Below are positions 55,144-60,704 of a stretch of 60,704 bases of DNA, one piece after another. The stretch is from assembly GCA_002721365.1 (NCBI GenBank), contig PBKC01000052.1, positions 1 through 60,704 on the forward strand, in the 5' to 3' direction. Within the stretch, counting starts at the first letter, position 1; every line of letters begins with the position of its first letter. Under the pieces are notes generated by a model that saw only the letters and a list, made by a program, of their open reading frames with translations, was not told the origin of the DNA and did no database searches. The stretch comes from Rhodospirillaceae bacterium (GTDB taxonomy: Bacteria > Pseudomonadota > Alphaproteobacteria > GCA-2721365). A program made the position numbers and the translations under genes.

Positions 55144-56376
55144 ATGGAGGCAATGGCCATACCTTCGACGGCCCCAAGGCGTCGCCGCACCCTGCCGGTG
55201 CTGGGGCTCATATTCTGCCTGATCTGCACGGCGCTGACCGCACCGGCGTCGGCCGCCGACAACAAGCGCTTCAACGAAGCCCTGCTCTCCTATCAGTACG
55301 GGGACTACTCGGAGGCCTTCCGGAAGTTCCTTTCGCTCGCCGACGAAGGTGACTCGGACGCCCAGTACTATGTCGGGTTCATGTACGCGCAGGGGCTGGG
55401 AGTCGCCCAGGACTACGAGGAAGCCGCCGACTGGTACGAGCGGGCAGCGCTCCAGGGCCACGCCCCGGCGCAGAATTACCTCGGCCTGCTCTACTACGAG
55501 GGCAAGGGAGTCGATAAGGATTTCCGCTCGGCCTTCATCTACTTCGAGCTCGCCGCGGCGCAGGGCAACCAGGACGGCGTCAACAATCGCCTGATCGTCG
55601 CCCGCAAGATGACGACCGACCAGATCACCGAGGCACAGAAGGCGGCTGGCCGACTGATCCGCAAGATCGACACCAGCGAGGGCATCCGTCTGCCCAACAG
55701 CCTCGGCAGCGGCGTCGTCGTCTCCGCCGCCGGCCATGTGCTGACACATCGGTCGGTCATCGACGGCTGCAAGCTGATCAAGGTGCGTCACGGCAAGACC
55801 GTCGAGGATGCCGACGTGGCCTTGAAGGACGAATTCAACGATCTGGTGCTGCTTTCGACCGACCCCGGCATCGGCGATCCCGCGATCATGGGCGCCGGCG
55901 AACCGGAAGACGGCGCCGAGTTGGTGATGTTCGCTCACCACATCGACGACGACCTGGCGATCTCCCCGAACATCGCCGAGACCACCGTTATCAACACGCC
56001 GAACCTCGTCCGGACGGACCGCCGCTATTTCGAGGTCTCTCCGCCCGACGGCATGAACAGCGAGAACGGCGCCCCGCTCTACGATGCCAAGGGCGCTCTG
56101 GTCGGGATCGTCGTCACCGGAATCCGCCCGGAAAGCATCGGCCGGGTGAAAGGCGCGTTGCCGGAGAAGATGACCTTCGCCATGCGCGCCGACCTGATGA
56201 GTGTCTTGATGCACATCAACGGCATCGGGTTCGTCAAGGCCAAGGCCGACCCGGACGGGGCAACCGACGTCGAGACCGCTGAATCCGCGTCGGCAGTGGC
56301 GGTCGAATGCTGGCTAGGCGAAGGCCGGACGATCAACCCCGGCGCCATCAGCCGCATGCGGCAGGCGGGGCAGTAG
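55144..56376 (+). CDS. Exported Sel1-repeat protein with degenerate trypsin-like domain
   Basis: A 410-residue protein. A signal peptide (about 1-38, ending ASAAD) leads to three Sel1/TPR-like repeats (about 45-150: YSEAFRKFLSLADEGDSDAQ, VAQDYEEAADWYERAALQG, KDFRSAFIYFELAAAQGNQD), a linker and a trypsin/HtrA-like domain (about 180-370). GHVLTHRSVIDGC has Ser where the catalytic His is expected, and NSENGAPLYD has Asn where the catalytic Ser of GNSGGPL sits; only Asp of NDLVLL is in place. So it looks like a dead protease used for binding. Start ATG 55144 or 55153. Confidence 0.8.
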   Translation: MEAMAIPSTAPRRRRTLPVLGLIFCLICTALTAPASAADNKRFNEALLSYQYGDYSEAFRKFLSLADEGDSDAQYYVGFMYAQGLGVAQDYEEAADWYERAALQGHAPAQNYLGLLYYEGKGVDKDFRSAFIYFELAAAQGNQDGVNNRLIVARKMTTDQITEAQKAAGRLIRKIDTSEGIRLPNSLGSGVVVSAAGHVLTHRSVIDGCKLIKVRHGKTVEDADVALKDEFNDLVLLSTDPGIGDPAIMGAGEPEDGAELVMFAHHIDDDLAISPNIAETTVINTPNLVRTDRRYFEVSPPDGMNSENGAPLYDAKGALVGIVVTGIRPESIGRVKGALPEKMTFAMRADLMSVLMHINGIGFVKAKADPDGATDVETAESASAVAVECWLGEGRTINPGAISRMRQAGQ

Positions 56377-56386
56377 GCAGCTTTCA

Positions 56387-56411
56387 GCGTCCGGCCTTCA
56401 AGGCCGGACGC
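56387..56411. terminator. Hairpin between convergent genes
   Basis: GCGTCCGGCCTT and AAGGCCGGACGC, a perfect 12-base inverted repeat with a single central base, after the Sel1 gene. No T-run follows, so it may act as a factor-independent stem only weakly. Confidence 0.5.
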
Positions 56412-56475
56412 ATAGAATCATAGCGTTGGAAGCTGATAGCGCCGGGCTGTGGGTCCTGCCGTCGACGACGGAACC

Positions 56476-56988
56476 TCAGGCGATGACGCGGAGGTCGGTA
56501 TCCTCGGCAGGTGCCGCCGGCAGGGGAAGTTCCAGATGCAGGCGGCCCGGCGCCCGCTTGTCGGACGGTGTCGGGATCGGCGCGAAGCCCATGCTGTTGT
56601 AAAGACCAAGCGCCTCTTCCATCGTCGGCAGGGTCTGGAGCCGGAGCGCCCGGTAGCCGAGCTCGGCGGCGTAGCCCGCCACCGCCATCACCAGTGCCCG
56701 CCCGACACCCTGCCCGCGGAAGGCGGGACGCACATAGAGGCGCCGCATCTCGCAGCGCTCGTCATCGATCCGGGACAGCGCGATACAGCCGGCAGGACGC
56801 TCGCCCTCGCCCACCTTGGCCAGCAAGAGGACACCTGCAGGCATCACATAGGGGCGCGGCAACAAGGCGAGTTCCTTGTCGAAGCCGACGAAGCACTGCT
56901 TGTCGGTGTGCCATGCCTCGTACTCGCGAAAAAGCCACGCCACCTCGGTGACGTCGTCCGGCTCCTCCGCAATCACGATATCGATCAT
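56476..56988 (-). CDS. GNAT family N-acetyltransferase
   Basis: A 170-residue GNAT protein: MRRLYVRPAFRGQGVGRALVMAVAGYAAE contains the Q/RxxGxG/A CoA loop (RGQGVG), and LRLQTLPTMEEALGLYNSMGF is the usual C-terminal part. The ATG at 56988 overlaps the end of the NUDIX gene by four bases. Target unknown; see the macro-NUDIX-GNAT operon. Confidence 0.9.
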   Translation of the reverse strand: MIDIVIAEEPDDVTEVAWLFREYEAWHTDKQCFVGFDKELALLPRPYVMPAGVLLLAKVGEGERPAGCIALSRIDDERCEMRRLYVRPAFRGQGVGRALVMAVAGYAAELGYRALRLQTLPTMEEALGLYNSMGFAPIPTPSDKRAPGRLHLELPLPAAPAEDTDLRVIA

Positions 56989-57620
56989 GGCTCCACTCCC
57001 CAACGGCGGGCGACTTCATTACGCTGAAGCGCTAGCCACTGCAAGAGAATCACGGCCGGCGCAGTGGTTATTTGGTTACCGCAGGCGGCAACGGCCTCGT
57101 CCAGGGGAACGACGACCACCCGGATGTCCTCCACCTCCTCTTCCAGGCCGTGAATGCCGCCGGCCGCCGACGCGTCGACCCGCCCGACATAGAGATCGGT
57201 GCGCTCGCTGGTGCCACCGGGACTGAGCCAGTACTTGCCGATATGGATGATGTCGGACACCGTGCATCCCGCTTCCTCGACGGCTTCCCGCCGGGCGACG
57301 CTCTCGGGACTCTCGCCCCCTTCGACGATCCCGGCCACGACTTCCACAAGCCATGGACCGGCCTCGCCGCGCGCGGCCGCGCCTCTGAACTGCTCGACCA
57401 GGACGACGAGCGACAGCTTCGGGTCGTAAAGCAGGATGCAGGCGGACTCGCCACGCTCGAAAATCTCGCGGGTGAAGACCGGCGTCCACTGCCCGTCGTA
57501 GCGCAAATGCCTCATGTGAACGCGGTCGAGGCGAAAGAATCCCTCGAAGGCCGGTTCCCGGCGCACGAACTCGATCCGCGGTTCACCCTTCGGGCCGCCA
57601 AGATCGTCGCGCCAACTCAT
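56985..57620 (-). CDS. NUDIX hydrolase, ADP-ribose pyrophosphatase-like
   Basis: A 211-residue NUDIX enzyme. The box [20 protein letters not shown] followed by AGC fits G-x5-E-x7-RE-x2-EE-x-G, and [20 protein letters not shown] is characteristic of the NudF/TrgB ADP-ribose pyrophosphatases. It splits ADP-ribose to AMP and ribose-5-phosphate. It overlaps the macro-domain gene by four bases. Confidence 0.93.
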   Translation of the reverse strand: MSWRDDLGGPKGEPRIEFVRREPAFEGFFRLDRVHMRHLRYDGQWTPVFTREIFERGESACILLYDPKLSLVVLVEQFRGAAARGEAGPWLVEVVAGIVEGGESPESVARREAVEEAGCTVSDIIHIGKYWLSPGGTSERTDLYVGRVDASAAGGIHGLEEEVEDIRVVVVPLDEAVAACGNQITTAPAVILLQWLALQRNEVARRWGVEP

Positions 57621-58117
57621 TCGGCCAGGACCTTTTCGTAGACGCCACGATCACCCGCTCCGAACGTCACGAAGACGATGCGGTCGATCGCGGCCGGCGC
57701 CTTGCGCGCCTCGGCGACGGCGATCCGGGCGGCGCGCTCGATGGGAAAGCCGTAGGCGCCGGTACTGATCGAGGGAAAGGCGATCGACTTGATGCCATTC
57801 TCGACCGCGACAGCGAAGCAGCGTCGATAGCAGCTCGCCAGCAAGTCATCCTCCCGGTGGTTGCCGCCATGCCAGACCGGGCCGACGGTGTGGATCACCT
57901 TGCCGGCCGGAAGCCGGTAGCCGCCGGTAATCTTGGCGTCGCCGGTGTCGCAGCAGCCGAGCGTCCGGCATTCGGCCAGAAGGTCGGGTCCCGCGGCGCG
58001 ATGGATGGCGCCGTCGACACCACCGCCGCCGAGCAGACTGTTGTTGGCCGCGTTGACGATCGCATCGACCGCCAGCCTGGTGATGTCTCCTTGGACGAGT
58101 TCGATCCGATCCGTCAT
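57617..58117 (-). CDS. Macro-domain protein (O-acetyl-ADP-ribose deacetylase-like)
   Basis: A 166-residue macro domain, full length: [36 protein letters not shown] (in parts) and [17 protein letters not shown] are the ADP-ribose-binding loops, with the Asn-Asn and Gly-Gly-Val-Asp of the catalytic MacroD type. It hydrolyses O-acetyl-ADP-ribose or removes ADP-ribose from acidic residues. First gene of the three. Confidence 0.94.
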   Translation of the reverse strand: MTDRIELVQGDITRLAVDAIVNAANNSLLGGGGVDGAIHRAAGPDLLAECRTLGCCDTGDAKITGGYRLPAGKVIHTVGPVWHGGNHREDDLLASCYRRCFAVAVENGIKSIAFPSISTGAYGFPIERAARIAVAEARKAPAAIDRIVFVTFGAGDRGVYEKVLAE

Positions 58118-58268
58118 CGTCCCTCCTCCGCGCCGACGAAAAGCCTATCTTCGTTTCGATGACCATAGCGACAAGAGTATCCAGCGGCGGAAGTGCCACA
58201 GCATCCTGGCGCAAGCCGTCTAAGATGGTACCTCCAGCTAATTATCATAGCGTCGAAGCGTCGTTTCG

Positions 58269-58907
58269 ATGATCGAGGGTGAAGACAGAGTTGTCGGCGT
58301 TCTTCTCGCCGGCGGGCAATCGCGCCGGATGGGCGGCGGCGACAAGTGTCTGAACGAAATCGGCGGCGCCACGATCCTGGAGCGTGTCATTGCGGCTGCC
58401 CGACCGCAGGTCGATCACCTCATCCTGAATACCAACGGCGAGGCTCGCCGCTTCGCCGCCTACGGTCTGACCGTCGTGCCCGACGACCCGGCGGAGTTCG
58501 CCGGCCCCTTGTCCGGGGTCCTGGCCGGAATGGAGTGGGCGGCGACCCATGCATCCGAGTGCCCATGGCTGGCGAGCTTTCCGACCGATACGCCGTTTCT
58601 TCCCCGAACGCTGGTCGCCAGATTGCTGGCCGGGGTAGAGAACGGCGCCGACATCGCCTGCGCCACCTCCGGCGGCCGGCTGCACCCTGTGTGTGCGCTA
58701 TGGCCGGTCGGGCTTCGTGCCGAGCTCCGGCGAGCGCTGCACCAGGAAGGTCTGCGCGAGGTGCGACAATGGGCTCGCCGCTACCGGGTGGCGGAGGTCC
58801 CGTTCGAGACGGCGCCGGTCGATCCGTTCTTCAACGTGAACCGGCCGGAAGACCTGATTGCGGCCGAGGCAATTCTGGCCGAGGCTGCGATGGGAGGTGA
58901 ACCATGA
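58269..58907 (+). CDS. mobA: Molybdenum cofactor guanylyltransferase MobA
   Basis: A 212-residue nucleotidyltransferase: GVLLAGGQSRRMGGGDK (GTP loop), SFPTDTPFLP (Asp pair of the metal site) and FFNVNRPEDL near the end. It attaches GMP to molybdopterin. The small acidic gene overlaps its stop. Confidence 0.95.
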   Translation: MIEGEDRVVGVLLAGGQSRRMGGGDKCLNEIGGATILERVIAAARPQVDHLILNTNGEARRFAAYGLTVVPDDPAEFAGPLSGVLAGMEWAATHASECPWLASFPTDTPFLPRTLVARLLAGVENGADIACATSGGRLHPVCALWPVGLRAELRRALHQEGLREVRQWARRYRVAEVPFETAPVDPFFNVNRPEDLIAAEAILAEAAMGGEP

Positions 58908-59194
58908 CCGACGACACACGCGGCTTTCTCCGCCGCTGGTCGAAGCTGAAGGCCGCCCGCCGCGCGGGCGAAGACGTCACCGACGAAATGGCGATGGCCG
59001 AGGAAGAGGAGGAAGCGGCACAGGCGCAGGAGCCCGCTCCGCCCCCCTCGGAAGTACGACCAGCCACGCCGAGCAAGGGATTCGCCGCTTCGATCCGTCA
59101 GGTGGCTCAAAAGATGGAAGAGAGCCGGAACAAGGACGGAAAGGACGACGACGACGAGGACGGCCCGCCGGACGAACCGGTGCGCACTTCTTAA
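58904..59194 (+). CDS. Small acidic hypothetical protein
   Basis: A 96-residue protein: basic start (GFLRRWSKLKAARRAGED, resembling the first residues of DUF3306 proteins found in formate dehydrogenase operons), then a long Glu/Ala/Pro and a Lys/Asp-rich low-complexity region. It lacks the central part of DUF3306, so it is at most a truncated relative. It overlaps mobA by four bases as ATGA. Possibly disordered. Confidence 0.6.
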   Translation: MTDDTRGFLRRWSKLKAARRAGEDVTDEMAMAEEEEEAAQAQEPAPPPSEVRPATPSKGFAASIRQVAQKMEESRNKDGKDDDDEDGPPDEPVRTS

Positions 59195-59298
59195 CCTGCG
59201 TCAACGGGCCCTCGCGCTCCGTGGACTACCTTACCGCTTCCTGACCGGTTAGGTTCTGTATCAAGGGCTGAGCCCAGATCTCGTGGAGGAAACGATCA

Positions 59299-59880
59299 AT
59301 GAATATCGATAGTCAGCGTCAGGCCGCGGTGGATGCGTGCCTCGATAAGGTTCGGGGTGAGATCGCGCAGGATGGCGTGACGCGCGATGCCCTCGCACGG
59401 GTATCGAAGCATCTCGTGAACCTGGCCAGCCAAGCCGAGCTGTTCACGGAAAGCCAGTTCCCGCCACCCAGCGGCGGCGAGCGAAGCACTGTCTATCGCC
59501 TGTCCGAGGATGACGATCACAGCAACGCCCTCTATGTCGTGTCGGAACGGTCCGGCGTTGCGTCGCCGCCGCACGACCACAAGACCTGGGCCGTGATCGC
59601 CGGCATCAAGGGCGAGGAGCTGAACCGGCTCTATGACCGGCTCGACGACGGCAGTGAAGACGGCAAGGGCGAGATCAAGCAGCGCACTGAGGTCGTCATC
59701 CAGAAGGGCGTCGGCGTCGCCTATATGCCGGAGGACATCCACAGCATTCACTGCTTCACCGAACAGCCGACGGTGACGCTGCATCTCTACGGCCGGGCGA
59801 TCGACCGCCAGACCGACCGCATCCGGTTCAACACCGAGACCGGCACGACCGAATACTTCACGCCCAACGAGATCCGCTAA
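59299..59880 (+). CDS. Thiol dioxygenase (cysteine/3-mercaptopropionate dioxygenase family)
   Basis: A 193-residue cupin-type Fe enzyme. PPHDHKTWAVIAGIKG has His92 and His94; EDIHSIHCFTEQPTVTLHLYG gives His148 as the third ligand and the HLYG end. The sequence fits the bacterial cysteine/3-mercaptopropionate dioxygenase family, which makes sulfinic acids from thiols. GGAGGAAAC precedes the ATG. It is coupled to the rhodanese gene (TAATG overlap). Confidence 0.9.
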   Translation: MNIDSQRQAAVDACLDKVRGEIAQDGVTRDALARVSKHLVNLASQAELFTESQFPPPSGGERSTVYRLSEDDDHSNALYVVSERSGVASPPHDHKTWAVIAGIKGEELNRLYDRLDDGSEDGKGEIKQRTEVVIQKGVGVAYMPEDIHSIHCFTEQPTVTLHLYGRAIDRQTDRIRFNTETGTTEYFTPNEIR

Positions 59881-60704
59881 TGGCAAGCCGCATCGCCGCC
59901 GCGTCCTTACGGGCGCGGCTGACGCGGCCCGACGGTGAGCTCGCCCTCCTCGACGTACGCGAGGAGGGCGTGTTTTCCAGAGGCCATCTGCTCACGGCTT
60001 CGAGCTTGCCGCTCAGCCGGCTGGAAATTCGGGTCGACGCCCTGGTCCCGCGGCGGAACACGGCGATCGTCGTCTGCGACGGCGGCGAGGGCCTGGCCGA
60101 GCGGGCCGCAGAGCGGCTGGAAAGCTTCGGCTACACCGACGTCTCGATTCTCGACGGCGGTATCGAGGCGATGGTGGCCGAAGGGTCGGTTCTGTTCGAA
60201 GGCGTCTACGTGCCGAGCAAGGCATTCGGCGAGTTCGTCGAGCATCGCTACGACACCCCGCGTATCACCGCGGCCGAACTGGCCAAGCTCCGGGATGCGG
60301 GCACCGACATGGTGATCCTCGACAGCCGGCCGCTTCGCGAATACCGGCGCATGAACATCCCCGACGGCGTCAGCGTGCCGGGGGCCGAGCTCGTCCACCG
60401 CATTCACGATATCGCCCCCTCGCCCGATACCCTGGTGGTCGTGAACTGCGCCGGGCGCACCCGCAGCATCATCGGCGCACAATCTCTGATCAATGCCGGC
60501 ACGCCCAATCGGGTGGTCGCCCTGGAAAACGGCACCATGGGCTGGAATCTGGCCGGCTTCCAGTGCGAGCACGGCCAGGAACGGCGTCCGCCGACGATGA
60601 CGGAGGACGGCAAGGCCTGGGGCCGGGAGGCGGCGGCACGGGTCGCGGCGCGCTTCGGCGTCCGCAAGGTCGACTGGGCGACGGTCGAGCGCTGGCGCGG
60701 CGAG
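59880..60704 (+). CDS. Multi-rhodanese sulfurtransferase, 3' end outside the window
   Basis: The first 275 residues are visible. The first rhodanese domain (about 5-105) has VVCDGGEG as its active-site loop with Cys near 65; the second (about 125-230) has VVNCAGRTRSIIGAQSL, a C-x-G-x-x-R loop like active ones. Tail MTEDGKAWGREAAARVAARF leads into more sequence, so further domains are expected. It starts at 59880 inside the stop of the dioxygenase gene. Such tandem rhodaneses probably move sulfane sulfur or process sulfinates together with the dioxygenase. Confidence 0.9.
   Translation, partial: MASRIAAASLRARLTRPDGELALLDVREEGVFSRGHLLTASSLPLSRLEIRVDALVPRRNTAIVVCDGGEGLAERAAERLESFGYTDVSILDGGIEAMVAEGSVLFEGVYVPSKAFGEFVEHRYDTPRITAAELAKLRDAGTDMVILDSRPLREYRRMNIPDGVSVPGAELVHRIHDIAPSPDTLVVVNCAGRTRSIIGAQSLINAGTPNRVVALENGTMGWNLAGFQCEHGQERRPPTMTEDGKAWGREAAARVAARFGVRKVDWATVERWRGE

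Overview
The window is about 60.7 kb of high-GC DNA, densely packed with short operons. It looks like a chromosomal segment of a free-living alphaproteobacterium, perhaps Rhodospirillales-like. The best taxonomic clue is a MipZ-type division-plane ATPase (50577-51416). Bug/TctC-type uptake genes, a queCDE cluster and many short palindromic intergenic repeats fit with this. There is no integrase, transposase, phage gene or CRISPR array. The order is inferred, not proven.

Layout. 1-2.6 kb: the 3' part of tRNA-Lys(CTT), a NIPSNAP protein, a CmcJ-type oxidoreductase and two small orphans. 2.7-9.1 kb: a sulfide/persulfide module on the minus strand (Crp/Fnr regulator, DUF2892 protein, persulfide-dioxygenase-like MBL protein, a Blh/DUF442-SQR fusion with an apparent frameshift, SulP transporter) and a divergent 1-Cys peroxiredoxin. 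The same GTGAC-N3-GTCAC palindrome lies before DUF2892 and before the peroxiredoxin. 9.2-14.8 kb: Lrp regulator divergent from a complete branched-chain 2-oxoacid dehydrogenase operon (E1a, E1b, E2, E3). 14.9-19.7 kb: an orphan GT-B-like protein, a Tll0287-type haem protein, and an acyl-CoA ligase plus phosphotransferase pair. 19.8-26.2 kb: a six-gene catabolic operon (RraA-like, TctC, TctB, TctA, TIM-barrel isomerase, enolase-superfamily enzyme), then dCTP deaminase.

27.6-31.3 kb: two c-di-GMP genes and a small coiled-coil protein. 31.4-36.2 kb: a Liv-type ABC importer with its binding protein. 36.2-40.5 kb: DUF1772 protein, Gfo/Idh/MocA oxidoreductase, a secreted orphan and a PQQ dehydrogenase with a lanthanide-type Asp-Trp-Asp motif. 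40.8-46.8 kb: acyl-CoA dehydrogenase under a palindrome-covered promoter, HSL-type esterase, an AT-rich orphan, PsiE-like protein, LysR regulator and MFS transporter. 46.8-48.6 kb: queC-queD-queE and tRNA-Glu(TTC). 48.8-51.4 kb: J-domain protein, VWA-like protein and mipZ. 51.7-56.4 kb: old yellow enzyme, L-2-hydroxyglutarate-oxidase-like flavoprotein, cupin, and a Sel1-repeat protein whose trypsin-like domain appears to lack its catalytic His and Ser. 56.5-58.1 kb: a coupled macro-NUDIX-GNAT operon. 58.3-60.7 kb: mobA with a small acidic protein, then a thiol dioxygenase coupled to a multi-rhodanese protein that runs off the end.

Themes. Sulfur chemistry occurs twice (2.7-9.1 and 59.3-60.7 kb). 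Branched-chain carbon use is suggested by the 2-oxoacid dehydrogenase, the Liv importer and the acyl-CoA dehydrogenase. Several intergenic gaps hold palindromic repeats of at least five sequence types, most sharing CGTCA...TGACG ends. Names rest on motifs read by eye; no database search was possible.
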